Positions 19,031 through 26,101 of a DNA stretch of 64,000 nt are shown in pieces. Each line of letters opens with the position of its first letter. The stretch's first letter is position 1. A program made the position numbers and the translations under genes. A model generated the notes under the pieces. The model saw nothing but the letters and a program-made list of their open reading frames with translations. It searched no databases and was not told the origin of the DNA. The stretch lies in the NCBI GenBank assembly GCA_017525605.1, contig JAFXSM010000048.1, positions 1 to 64,000 of the forward strand, written 5' to 3'. Source of the DNA: Treponema sp. (lineage in GTDB: Bacteria; Spirochaetota; Spirochaetia; Treponematales; Treponemataceae).

Positions 19031-19447
19031 CTATTCTGCTGAATCAAGTTTGATTGTCAGATCCAAATCTTTGCTGAGAGTTACTGTGCGCATGTGCTGT
19101 TTGAAAGAGCCGTTTGTGTCGCCGTCGGTGTCCGTAAGCCTGAGCGTGTAAGTTCCTTCTTCCAAATCGTAGAAATAGAAATTTCCGCTCGCGTCAGTCT
19201 TTTTTATGAGGTCAACTTTCGTTGTATATTCGTCGCTGTCGCTGTCCACTTCTCCGTAAAGCTCGACGACGATATCCGGAATCGATGTCTCCGTTCCGTT
19301 TATTTTGCCGTTCACATGACCGTAAATGCTGAAGTCGTAATCGTCCTCGGGCATTCCGTAGCAGGAAGTGATTGTGCCGATTCCGAGAATGCCGAGCACA
19401 GTTCCGACGATTTTTTTCCATGTCCAGTTGATTTTTCCTTTTTTCAT
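19031..19447 (-). CDS. Small lipoprotein with YGMP motif, candidate radical SAM substrate
   Basis: A 138-residue lipoprotein: basic N-terminus, hydrophobic core, lipobox TSC at about residue 28, so the lipidated Cys is directly followed by YGMPEDDY. The mature domain (about 40-138) looks like a carboxypeptidase-regulatory beta-sandwich (GNFYFYDLEEGTYTLRL, DTDGDTNG). The same YGMP and a Tyr-Gly pair recur in the upstream lipoprotein, and the gene sits immediately before the SPASM enzyme. Start supported by AAGGAG. Its role as enzyme substrate or partner is inferred from the operon and from the known family pairing. Confidence 0.82.
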   Translation of the reverse strand: MKKGKINWTWKKIVGTVLGILGIGTITSCYGMPEDDYDFSIYGHVNGKINGTETSIPDIVVELYGEVDSDSDEYTTKVDLIKKTDASGNFYFYDLEEGTYTLRLTDTDGDTNGSFKQHMRTVTLSKDLDLTIKLDSAE

Positions 19448-19486
19448 TTTTTTCTCCTTGTTATCAATTGATTTGCGGTTGAATTT

Positions 19487-20041
19487 TTACTGTCCGGTTG
19501 TTTCTGCCGTTTCAGTTGTGTCAGTTGTATCTGTAGTGTCAGCCGTTTCCGATGTCGAATCCGTCTGCATGTCGTCCAATTCGAGAGAAACGTCGTGAGT
19601 CATGTCACTTCCGTTGTAGCTGATTGTCTCTTCCTTCGATTTGAAAAGCCCGTTTTCGGCTCCGTCTCCGTCCACGAATTTGAATATGTATTCGCCTTTG
19701 TCGTATCTGTCGATGCGGAAATATCCGCCTATATCGGTTCTTGTCAGATAGCTTTCTTCAGTTTCGCTTTCCGATGTTGAATTCGTTTTGACTTTTTCGT
19801 ATATCTTCACATTCTCCAGCGGTTCTTCAATTCCGTCGCCGTCTGAGTCTCCCGTCACAACGCCTGTGATTTCACCATAATCCGGCGGCATTCCATACAG
19901 ACATGGAACTTCTTCCGGGATTACTTTTGCAGTCTCGGTTGCGTCTTGCGGTGCGCCCTTGCACGATGTGAGAATATTCAGCCCGATGAGCGACGAAAAC
20001 AACGCGATTATCTTTCTCCACAAAAAACGTATTTTATACAT
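19487..20041 (-). CDS. Second lipoprotein with CLYGMP motif, candidate radical SAM substrate
   Basis: A 184-residue lipoprotein and first gene of the operon. The lipobox is TSC (about residue 27) followed by KGAPQD; a second Cys at about residue 47 begins CLYGMPPDYGEITG, echoing the CYGMPEDDY of the next gene. A beta-sandwich domain resembling its neighbour's follows (YKGEYIFKF-like strand and DGDGAENG at the position of DTDGDTNG). The C-terminus is a low-complexity Thr/Asp/Glu tail (DTTDTTDTTE). The two lipoproteins are diverged paralogues. The start is preceded by AAGGGGG. The shared YGMP segment is the best guess for a modification or recognition site. Confidence 0.8.
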   Translation of the reverse strand: MYKIRFLWRKIIALFSSLIGLNILTSCKGAPQDATETAKVIPEEVPCLYGMPPDYGEITGVVTGDSDGDGIEEPLENVKIYEKVKTNSTSESETEESYLTRTDIGGYFRIDRYDKGEYIFKFVDGDGAENGLFKSKEETISYNGSDMTHDVSLELDDMQTDSTSETADTTDTTDTTETAETTGQ

Positions 20042-20124
20042 AATGCCCCCTTTTTTACTCTACAGAATATACCCGTTTTGAGGTTATGTAAAATTCCGCT
20101 TGCCGAGGTGCAATGTCGTCCGAG

Positions 20125-20175
20125 GCATTTGTGCAGTGGAGGCAAGCGTTCACGGCACGCGCAAGGCGCGTACCT
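20125..20175 (+). repeat. Intergenic direct repeat, copy 1
   Basis: Unit beginning GCATTTGTG, then GTGGAGGCAAGCG, ACGGC, a hairpin (ACGCGC, AAG, GCGCGT at 20157-20171) and ACCT. It is about 80 percent identical by eye to copy 2. Confidence 0.7.
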
Positions 20176-20222
20176 CTCCGGGTGGACGAGGTGGGGTGCG
20201 CTGGATGTGTTGTGCGTTCTAA

Positions 20223-20274
20223 GCATTTGCGTTGTGGAGGCAAGCGGAGACGGCACGCGTTAAAACGCGTACCT
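20223..20274 (+). repeat. Intergenic direct repeat, copy 2
   Basis: Unit beginning GCATTTGCG, then GTGGAGGCAAGCG, ACGGC, a hairpin (ACGCGTT, AA, AACGCGT at 20255-20270) and ACCT. The flanks are constant; the inner hairpin bases differ from copy 1 but still pair. Confidence 0.7.
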
Positions 20275-20291
20275 ACACTAGTGAAGGCAAA

Positions 20292-20323
20292 GGAAAATCG
20301 TTAGATTTTCCGAATCCGTGTGG
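20292..20323 (+). repeat. Diverged GTTA-loop element, copy 4
   Basis: Perfect 8-bp stem GGAAAATC / GATTTTCC around GTTA, followed by GAATCCGTGTGG, which resembles GAACAAATCCGTTTGT with an internal deletion. Membership of the family is probable rather than certain. Confidence 0.45.
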
Positions 20324-20332
20324 CTATATAAA

Positions 20333-20368
20333 AAGTGAAGACCGTTAGGTCTGAACAAATCCGTTTGT
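20333..20368 (+). repeat. GTTA-loop palindromic element, copy 3
   Basis: AAGTGA, stem AGACC, loop GTTA, stem GGTCT, then GAACAAATCCGTTTGT and TTAA. The flanks and loop are identical to copies 1 and 2, about 10 kb away; all five stem pairs remain complementary with different bases. Confidence 0.82.
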
Positions 20369-20387
20369 TTTAAGCGAATGAAAATAA

Positions 20388-20419
20388 ACCTGTTCGGAAA
20401 CTTCATTTCCCGAACAGGT
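20388..20419 (-). terminator. Intrinsic terminator of the SH3 lipoprotein gene
   Basis: Perfect 10-bp stem ACCTGTTCGG / CCGAACAGGT with a T-rich run on the minus strand. The left arm and loop (20386-20404) recur exactly at 60513-60531 in the other orientation. Confidence 0.75.
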
Positions 20420-20445
20420 CTCTAATGCTTTGTCAGCGAAAATGA

Positions 20446-21537
20446 TTAGTGCGCTGTGTATCCGCCGAAAATCCAGCCTTCTGTGCTGGTGAAAATCTGG
20501 CCGCCGTTCTCGTCGTTTTCGCCTTTCTTTCCGACGTAGCCGTGAAGCCATGTCGATTCCTTGCCATCGATTACGTCGGTCTCGTTCGTCTCGCCGACAA
20601 CCATGAATGCGTCTCCGTCCTGCACTTTCGCGACGACTTTTCCTGTCGCTGGAGTTTCCCTTACGTTTATCGTGTCGCCGTTCTCGCTTCTGATATAAAC
20701 AATGTCGCTCAATGTTTTTTCAGTGTACGTCTTTTCTATTTCGATTCCTGCTGCTGTCAGTTCGGTGTTCAGCTCCGCCTCGTATTCTGCAATCAGGTTC
20801 GCAACGATTGTAGAAGGAGTGAGAGTCTTTGCGTTCTTCAAAAGCTCGTTGCGCACTTCGTCGCTCTTTGCTGCTTTCGCAAGCTCAAGCATCTGCAATG
20901 CCTGCACGTCAACTTCGTCCGAAACGATTTTTTCCCATTTGATGTACTTTCCGCGGATGTCGATGTAGTTCGGGGCGAGCTTGGCATCGATTTTTACGAA
21001 CGGTGAGTAATCTCCTTCCTGGCTGACCGCGACGATTTTTCCGAACGGGATTTTTGTCGATGTCATGCTCGTGAGCGACGGGTTGTTGTAGATGAGAGTG
21101 TCGTTCTCGATGACGATTGCTGGCTTCGCGTTTACCGAGACAAGCGCGGTCTGCGCCCAGTAATTGTCCTTTCCGTCATACTTTACGCGGACGAATTCCC
21201 TGTCCTCAATCTTTCCGCCGCTCTTTCTCTTCGACGTTTTGATTTCAGGATTCTTTGCTGAATCGCATACGATTTCGATTTGCGTTCCGAACTGGAGATC
21301 GACTTTTCCCCATGTCATAACTCCGTCGTCTCCTTCGAGCCAGAGCGAGCCGTTCGGATCCCAGAGCATTACTCCAGGAACTGTCGTGAGTGTCGGCTGT
21401 GCAGGCGTGCTTTTGACGCTCTCAGTCTGGGTTGAATTTTCGGCACTCGGAATGTTGCTCGATGCATTCTGCTGTTCTTTTTTGCAGCCCGAGAATGCGA
21501 GCGCTGCGATTGAAATAAGCAATAAACATTTTTTCAT
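20446..21537 (-). CDS. Lipoprotein with C-terminal SH3-like domain
   Basis: A 363-residue lipoprotein, lipobox FSGC at about residue 18, followed by a Ser/Thr/Gln-rich linker (about 20-50). Several short beta-rich segments follow; the last (about 270-360) is an SH3b-like domain with the hallmark GDTINVRETPATGKVVAKV and a terminal GWIFGGY. Bacterial SH3 domains of this kind usually bind cell-wall or other envelope ligands. A helical segment lies between (about 200-260). No catalytic domain is present. It has its own terminator; the ATG has an AGGAG box nearby. The precise role is unknown. Confidence 0.82.
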   Translation of the reverse strand: MKKCLLLISIAALAFSGCKKEQQNASSNIPSAENSTQTESVKSTPAQPTLTTVPGVMLWDPNGSLWLEGDDGVMTWGKVDLQFGTQIEIVCDSAKNPEIKTSKRKSGGKIEDREFVRVKYDGKDNYWAQTALVSVNAKPAIVIENDTLIYNNPSLTSMTSTKIPFGKIVAVSQEGDYSPFVKIDAKLAPNYIDIRGKYIKWEKIVSDEVDVQALQMLELAKAAKSDEVRNELLKNAKTLTPSTIVANLIAEYEAELNTELTAAGIEIEKTYTEKTLSDIVYIRSENGDTINVRETPATGKVVAKVQDGDAFMVVGETNETDVIDGKESTWLHGYVGKKGENDENGGQIFTSTEGWIFGGYTAH

Positions 21538-21615
21538 CTGCTTTCTCCTGTAAAAAAAAATCAGAATTAAGAATATAAGAAAAATCTATGTTTTTCCACT
21601 TTCCGCCCTAAGTTT

Positions 21616-22380
21616 TCACTTTTCCGTTCTCACTTTTCCACTTTCCACTTTCAGCTTAATAACCCCTCGTTTCATTTCGATTTGCCCGTTGCGCTCGAAT
21701 CTTTTTAGCGTGCGGGCGACGACTTCCCTTGCGGAATTTATGCTCACGGCGATTTCTTCCTGCGTGGCGAAAATCTCGCTGCTGTTCGTTCGCTCGCATT
21801 CCCGCTTGAGGTATGACATCACGCGCGTGTCGATTTTCTCGAAGTACAAATTCTGCATCGCTTCCATAACGAGCGAAAAACGTTTTGTGAGGGTCTCGAA
21901 CATGAAGCAGCGGACGTGCACGTTCTCTTCCGAAATCCGCGCGAAGTCCGAAGTCCGTATCACAAGAAGCTCCGTGTCTTCCTCGGCGACAAGCTGCGTT
22001 TCGAACGTGATTTGCTCGATCGCGCACGAGGCCGACATCACGCACGACTCGCCCGAGCCTATCTTGAACAGCGTCATTTCCTTGCCTTCTTCCGAAAGCA
22101 TGTAGACTCGGATTTTCCCCCTGATTACGAAAAGCAGTCCGAGACATTCCCTTTCGCTGTCGGTTATCATTCTTCCTTTAATATATTTCGCCCTTGTCGA
22201 TTTTCTGATGAATTCCGATTTTTCACTGCCGCTCAATTTTTCCCAGAACGGCATCCTCCTGAGGATTTCTTCGCTTGTTGAATTTAAATCTGGCGGATTT
22301 GAATTTGTATTCTTTGAATTTGCTGATTCTGAATTTGATTTCGTCGGTTCAGTTTTATTTTCGTTCGTTTTTTCGTCCAT
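21616..22380 (-). CDS. Crp/Fnr-family transcription regulator
   Basis: A 254-residue regulator. An unusual Asn/Ser/Glu-rich N-terminal tail (about 1-35) precedes a cyclic-nucleotide-binding-type beta-barrel (about 40-160; GLLFVIRGKIRVY, GESCVMSASC) and a C-terminal helix-turn-helix (about 195-245; ATQEEIAVSINSAREVVART). The SCVMSASC cysteines are typical of an anaerobe subgroup of this superfamily. It is transcribed divergently from a ferredoxin and an iron-sulfur membrane protein, and a 15-base palindrome in the shared gap is a likely operator. Redox, nitric oxide or HcpR-like sensing is a reasonable inference; the effector is not readable. Confidence 0.9.
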   Translation of the reverse strand: MDEKTNENKTEPTKSNSESANSKNTNSNPPDLNSTSEEILRRMPFWEKLSGSEKSEFIRKSTRAKYIKGRMITDSERECLGLLFVIRGKIRVYMLSEEGKEMTLFKIGSGESCVMSASCAIEQITFETQLVAEEDTELLVIRTSDFARISEENVHVRCFMFETLTKRFSLVMEAMQNLYFEKIDTRVMSYLKRECERTNSSEIFATQEEIAVSINSAREVVARTLKRFERNGQIEMKRGVIKLKVESGKVRTEK

Positions 22381-22397
22381 AGAAAATTCTCCGTTCC

Positions 22398-22412
22398 TGT
22401 GACTTTGTTACA
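22398..22412. promoter_or_regulatory. Candidate Crp/Fnr-type operator
   Basis: TGTGACTTTGTTACA, a near-perfect palindrome (TGTxAC, 3 bases, GTxACA) in the 77-base gap between the regulator gene and the ferredoxin gene. It resembles Crp/Fnr-superfamily sites. The placement allows both autoregulation and control of the iron-sulfur genes. Confidence 0.5.
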
Positions 22413-22457
22413 GTTCACATTCTATCAGCCTGATACGCTTTTTAAAGAGGTATAGAA

Positions 22458-22658
22458 ATGGCAGGAAAATATGCTTGTGTTTCAAAAAAGGACTGCGTCG
22501 CGTGCGGTGCGTGCGCAAATGTCTGTCCCAGGGGCGCGATAAAAGTCGTTGACGGCTGTTTCGCGCTTGTCGATGAAAAATTGTGTCTCGGCTGCGGGCT
22601 GTGTGCCAAGATTTGCCCGGCTGGTGCGGTTTCGGTCGTCAAAAAAGAGGTTTTGTAA
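22458..22658 (+). CDS. 2[4Fe-4S] ferredoxin
   Basis: A 66-residue ferredoxin with two typical cluster motifs, CVACGACANVCPRG and CLGCGLCAKICPAG. It transfers electrons at low potential; the partner is probably the membrane protein encoded 18 bases downstream. The AGAGG box fits the ATG. It is first in a two-gene unit divergent from the Crp/Fnr regulator. Confidence 0.92.
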   Translation: MAGKYACVSKKDCVACGACANVCPRGAIKVVDGCFALVDEKLCLGCGLCAKICPAGAVSVVKKEVL

Positions 22659-22676
22659 AAAGAGAGGTTTTCGGAA

Positions 22677-23252
22677 ATGAACAAAAGCAAAAGCTGGTAC
22701 GATTTTCTTTGGGTGTGGGCGATAATCTATTTTTCGCTCGGATTTTTCAACATTCTTTTTGCATGGCTCGGGCTGATTGATTTTGTAGTCCCGCTGATTT
22801 TCGCGGTTTTCAAGGGCAACAAATCTTTCTGCAACAGATATTGCGGAAGGGGGCAGCTTTTCAATATCCTCGGCGCAAAGCTGAAATTCTCCCGGATGAA
22901 GCTGGCTCCGTCGTGGCTTCATTCTTCGTGGTTCAGGTTCGCATTTCTCGCGTTCTTCCTTACGATGTTCGCCAACATGATTTTCCAGACGTATCTTGTC
23001 GCTTCCGGCGCGGAATCCCTTCGCGAAGTGATAAAGCTTTTCTGGAGCATAAAAGTTCCGTGGGGCTGGACTTACACCGCAGGCACAGTTTCCGACTGGG
23101 TTGCGAAATTCGCATTCGGCTTTTACAGCCTGATGCTCACTTCCACGATTATAGGGCTTGTCGTCATGGCGTTGTTCAGGCCGCGCACATGGTGCACGTT
23201 CTGCCCGATGGGAACGATGACGCAGACGATTTGCAAAATCAAGGCGAGGTAG
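22677..23252 (+). CDS. Membrane iron-sulfur protein, NapH-like
   Basis: A 191-residue protein with about four membrane helices (about 12-40, 85-105, 130-150 and 155-172). Two Cys-rich cytoplasmic motifs flank them: NRYCGRGQLF at about 55 and the C-terminal WCTFCPMGT at about 178, each like the CxxCP-type loops of the NapH/RnfC-neighbour 4Fe-4S membrane family (PF12801-like). It probably passes electrons between the ferredoxin and a membrane quinone or flavin partner. An AGAGG box precedes the ATG. The family call is moderate because each motif has fewer Cys than classic NapH. Confidence 0.75.
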   Translation: MNKSKSWYDFLWVWAIIYFSLGFFNILFAWLGLIDFVVPLIFAVFKGNKSFCNRYCGRGQLFNILGAKLKFSRMKLAPSWLHSSWFRFAFLAFFLTMFANMIFQTYLVASGAESLREVIKLFWSIKVPWGWTYTAGTVSDWVAKFAFGFYSLMLTSTIIGLVVMALFRPRTWCTFCPMGTMTQTICKIKAR

Positions 23253-23291
23253 TGCATTTCTTCTATTAGTTCTTCGAATCGCAAAATAATG

Positions 23292-23297
23292 TATAAT
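23292..23297 (+). promoter_or_regulatory. -10 element of the SUMF1-domain gene
   Basis: TATAAT 38 bases before the ATG at 23336. The -35 region is not obvious. It suggests this gene is transcribed separately from the iron-sulfur pair. Confidence 0.45.
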
Positions 23298-23335
23298 GAT
23301 TTGTATCAAATGCATTTGCGATTTGGAGAACAAAA

Positions 23336-24232
23336 ATGAAGAGAATTGTTTTATCTGTTTTTATAGCTGCGTCGTTCGGATTTGGATTGTTTGCGGATGA
23401 TTTTGTGAAGGTCGAGGGCGGGGAATTCCTTATGGGAAAGTCCGGCGTGCAGTTTTTGGAATCGGTGGTTGACGGCGAGAAGGTCGTGAAGAAGCTCACC
23501 GAGGACAACGACGCATACGACGACGAAATCCGCCACAGCGTGAAGGTCGGCGATTTCTACATTTCAAAATACGAGGTCACGCAGACTCTCTACAAAAAAG
23601 TCATGGAAAAAAATCCAAGTTTCTTTTCCGACAGGAAGGACTGGAAAAAACGCCCTGTCGAATTCGTCAGCTGGTACGATGCCGTGAAATTCTGCAACGA
23701 ATACAGCCGTCTTTCGGGGCTTCCTGAGTGCTACAAAATCGAAGGGAAAAAAGTCACCTGCGATTTCTCTCTCGGAGGCTACCGTCTTCCTACCGAAGCT
23801 GAATGGGAATATGCTGCCCGCGGCGGAAAAAAAGCCGACAGCGGAAAATTCTCGGGCGACACGGAAATCGAGAATGTCGCGTGGTACTGGGACAATGCTG
23901 GCAAGGAAACGCACGAAGTCGGAAAGAAAAAACGAAACAAGCTCGGTCTTTACGACATGAACGGCAATGTTTCCGAATGGTGCTTCGATTTGTATTCTCC
24001 TTACGATGTTCCGGCTCCATCATCTAAGACGATAGCGACAGCTCCTTCAGCTGCTCCTTCCTTCAAAAAATCTTCCGAAAATACAGAAATTTCCGAATAC
24101 AGAGTTTTCCGTGGCGGAAGCTGGGCGGAAATCGACAGAAACTGCCGCACTTCCGTTCGTTTCAGCGCGGACCCGAACGTCATTCACGACCATCTCGGAT
24201 TCCGCCTTGTCAGAACTGCTGTTGCGGAGTAG
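23336..24232 (+). CDS. Exported SUMF1/FGE-domain protein
   Basis: A 298-residue protein with signal peptide (cleavage near LFAD, about residue 21). The rest is a sulfatase-modifying-factor-type C-type lectin fold: EFLMGKSG, FYISKYEVTQ, RLPTEAEWEYAARGG, GLYDMNGNVSEW and FRGGSW...GFRLV. True formylglycine-generating enzymes use two Cys near the GGS motif; here the first position reads Glu/Ile and only one Cys (NCRTS) remains, so enzyme activity is doubtful. Related domains also act as ligand-binding or envelope proteins. A GGAGA box precedes the ATG. Confidence 0.85.
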   Translation: MKRIVLSVFIAASFGFGLFADDFVKVEGGEFLMGKSGVQFLESVVDGEKVVKKLTEDNDAYDDEIRHSVKVGDFYISKYEVTQTLYKKVMEKNPSFFSDRKDWKKRPVEFVSWYDAVKFCNEYSRLSGLPECYKIEGKKVTCDFSLGGYRLPTEAEWEYAARGGKKADSGKFSGDTEIENVAWYWDNAGKETHEVGKKKRNKLGLYDMNGNVSEWCFDLYSPYDVPAPSSKTIATAPSAAPSFKKSSENTEISEYRVFRGGSWAEIDRNCRTSVRFSADPNVIHDHLGFRLVRTAVAE

Positions 24233-24247
24233 AAAGCGGAGGTCAGA

Positions 24248-24412
24248 ATGAAAGAAACATTTGAGAACTGGACAGCATACGATGACTGGCTCATAAAAAA
24301 TTACAACGATTACGCAGTCTACAAACTCGACGAGAACGAGGACCACACAATCACCGCCGAGTACAGGGAAAAAAATCCGAAAAAAGAAGAAGAGAAGGGG
24401 GCCGAGAAATGA
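24248..24412 (+). CDS. 54-residue acidic protein upstream of clpS
   Basis: A 54-residue soluble protein rich in Asp, Glu, Tyr and Lys (MKETFENWTAYDDWLIKNY...). It has a GGAGG box 6 bases before its ATG and its stop overlaps the clpS start (ATGA), so it is translationally coupled to clpS. I know no family for it. The organisation argues that it is a real gene in the N-degron operon, perhaps a ClpS or ClpA partner, but that is only position-based. Confidence 0.65.
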   Translation: MKETFENWTAYDDWLIKNYNDYAVYKLDENEDHTITAEYREKNPKKEEEKGAEK

Positions 24413-24717
24413 ACGAATTTGAAGACGATGGCGAAGTCAGCACCGGTTTCGACGAGCTTGTGAAGTTGCCTCCGAAATACAAGGTGATTCTTCTGAACGA
24501 CGATTTTACGACCAAGGAATTTGTCGTGTTCGTTCTGATGAGAGTTTTCAAGAAGCCGGAGGCTGAAGCTGAGTCGATAATGGAAAGCGTGCACCGAACG
24601 GGAAGGGGAATCGCGGGCGTTTATTCTTACGACATCGCGCTTACACGCAGGGAAATGACGACCCAGCTTGCGCGTAGCAACGGTTTTCCTCTTAAATGCG
24701 CCATCGAAAAAGAATGA
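24409..24717 (+). CDS. clpS: ClpS adaptor of the N-degron pathway
   Basis: A 102-residue adaptor that binds N-terminal destabilising residues and hands substrates to ClpA. The core PPKYKVILLNDDFTT with Asp/Asn for N-degron binding, the MRVF helix and the VHRTGRG His motif are all present. The N-terminal extension of about 20 residues is acidic. It is followed by clpA and aat, which together make the complete leucine/phenylalanine N-degron set. Confidence 0.95.
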   Translation: MNEFEDDGEVSTGFDELVKLPPKYKVILLNDDFTTKEFVVFVLMRVFKKPEAEAESIMESVHRTGRGIAGVYSYDIALTRREMTTQLARSNGFPLKCAIEKE

Positions 24718-24784
24718 AAAAAAAATTGAAAAAAGATTCATGCATAACTAGCTAAGTTTTTATTGGGTGGGAGAAAATAATTTT

Positions 24785-26089
24785 ATGGAAGAAAACGAAG
24801 AGCTTTCGGCGATATTGCAGTCCGCGTTTGAGAAGGCGATTTCGATGAACCTTGAATTCGTTACGCCTGAGTGGGTTCTCATCGAATGCCTCAAGAATGA
24901 CAATGTCCGAAATGTTTTCAATGTTTGCGGTGTCAATATCGAGTCGCTCGGAAAAAATCTCGAAAGCTATGTCGGCGAAAATATCGAAATTGTCGAGAAG
25001 GGCGATGACGGGAATGCAGAGCCGCCGATTCTGTCCGTCATGTTCAGGAAAATCCTCAAGGATGCGGAAATTTCGGCATTGGGGTCTGAGAGGAAAAATT
25101 ACGATGTTTTCGACTTGATAATCGCGACTCTCAATTTTAAAAATCTCTATGCGTCTTATAGCATGAAAAAATACGGGCTTACGATGATTGCGCTTCTTGA
25201 AACCGTGTCGGATTTCAGGCGCGGGGAGCTTGAGGCTGATAATTTTGACGTAAGCGACAAAGAGCTCGGTTTTGATGAAGATGATGATGAATTCGACGAC
25301 GACGATGACGAAATCCTCATGGAAAATTCCGGTGGTGCGCCTGAAAAAATCCTCTCGAAATTCACGACGAATCTCACGGAGCTTGCACGGAATGGCGAAA
25401 TCGGCGACATAATCGGGCGCGAGGAAGAACTTGACCGGACGATTCACATTCTTTGCAGGAAGACGAAGAACAATCCCGTTCACGTCGGGGATGCGGGCGT
25501 CGGAAAAACCGCGATTGCGGAAGGCCTTGCAAAAATGATTGTCACTAAAAAAGTGCCTGAGCGTCTTTTCGGATATGAGATATATTCGCTTGAGATGTCA
25601 ACGGTTCTTGCCGGCACGAAATTCCGGGGCGAATTCGAAGCAAGGCTGAAAGAAATCATGAGCGCGCTCAAGAAAAAAGAAAAAGTCATTCTCTACATCG
25701 ACGAAATCCACACGATTGTTGGCGCAGGTGCTTCCGGTGGCGGAAACCTTGACGCGTCGAACATGCTAAAGCCTCTGCTTGCGGAAGGTGACGTGCGGAT
25801 TATGGGCGCGACGACTTACGAAGAATACACCCGCTCAATCGAAAAGAACCGTGCGCTTGCCAGAAGATTCCAGAAAATCGACATCGCAGAGCCTTCTCCT
25901 TCCGATGCCCTGAAAATCCTCGTTGGAATTTCTCCGAAATACGAGGAATACCACGGTGTCGTCTATCCGCACAAATCGCTCAAGCTTGCTGTTGACCTTT
26001 CCGTTCAGTATCTTCCTGACAGGCGGCTTCCTGACAAGGCGATAGATTTGATTGACGAGGCTGGCGTTTACGTTTCCCTTTTGAACTAA
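24785..26089 (+). CDS. clpA: ClpA N-terminal half (N-domain and first AAA+ module), ends at in-frame stop
   Basis: First part (434 residues) of the ClpA unfoldase. The ClpA-type N-domain (about 1-145), an acidic linker (DDDEFDDDDDE) and the D1 AAA+ module (about 190-434) with Walker A GDAGVGKT, Walker B ILYIDEIHT and the sensor segment are intact. A TAA at 26087-26089 stops the frame just after LIDEAGVYVSLLN, and the same frame continues with the second module. The normal protein is a single chain of about 750-780 residues. ATG at 24785 chosen (GGGAG upstream). This may be a nonsense mutation, a natural split or a sequence error. Confidence 0.88.
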   Translation: MEENEELSAILQSAFEKAISMNLEFVTPEWVLIECLKNDNVRNVFNVCGVNIESLGKNLESYVGENIEIVEKGDDGNAEPPILSVMFRKILKDAEISALGSERKNYDVFDLIIATLNFKNLYASYSMKKYGLTMIALLETVSDFRRGELEADNFDVSDKELGFDEDDDEFDDDDDEILMENSGGAPEKILSKFTTNLTELARNGEIGDIIGREEELDRTIHILCRKTKNNPVHVGDAGVGKTAIAEGLAKMIVTKKVPERLFGYEIYSLEMSTVLAGTKFRGEFEARLKEIMSALKKKEKVILYIDEIHTIVGAGASGGGNLDASNMLKPLLAEGDVRIMGATTYEEYTRSIEKNRALARRFQKIDIAEPSPSDALKILVGISPKYEEYHGVVYPHKSLKLAVDLSVQYLPDRRLPDKAIDLIDEAGVYVSLLN

Positions 26090-26101
26090 AAACGGAAGAG
26101 C

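Larger units (their letters stand above)
20042..20445. other. Repeat-rich intergenic region without a gene
   Basis: About 400 bases without a supported coding frame, between the start of the radical SAM operon and the end of the SH3 lipoprotein gene. It holds two copies of a 51-52-base unit (20125-20175, 20223-20274), a GTTA-loop hairpin (20292-20311), a full GTTA-loop element (20333-20368) and a terminator hairpin (20388-20419). It is markedly richer in hairpins than any other gap in the window. Confidence 0.75.

Noticed and set aside
15417..20041. Whole block as a defence island
   Set aside because: Only the AIPR gene has a defence link; the radical SAM operon does not, and no restriction, BREX or toxin genes are adjacent.
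22482..23333. Long leftward open frame opposite the ferredoxin and membrane protein genes
   Set aside because: It is rich in Arg, His and Pro and is the complement of two clear iron-sulfur genes.
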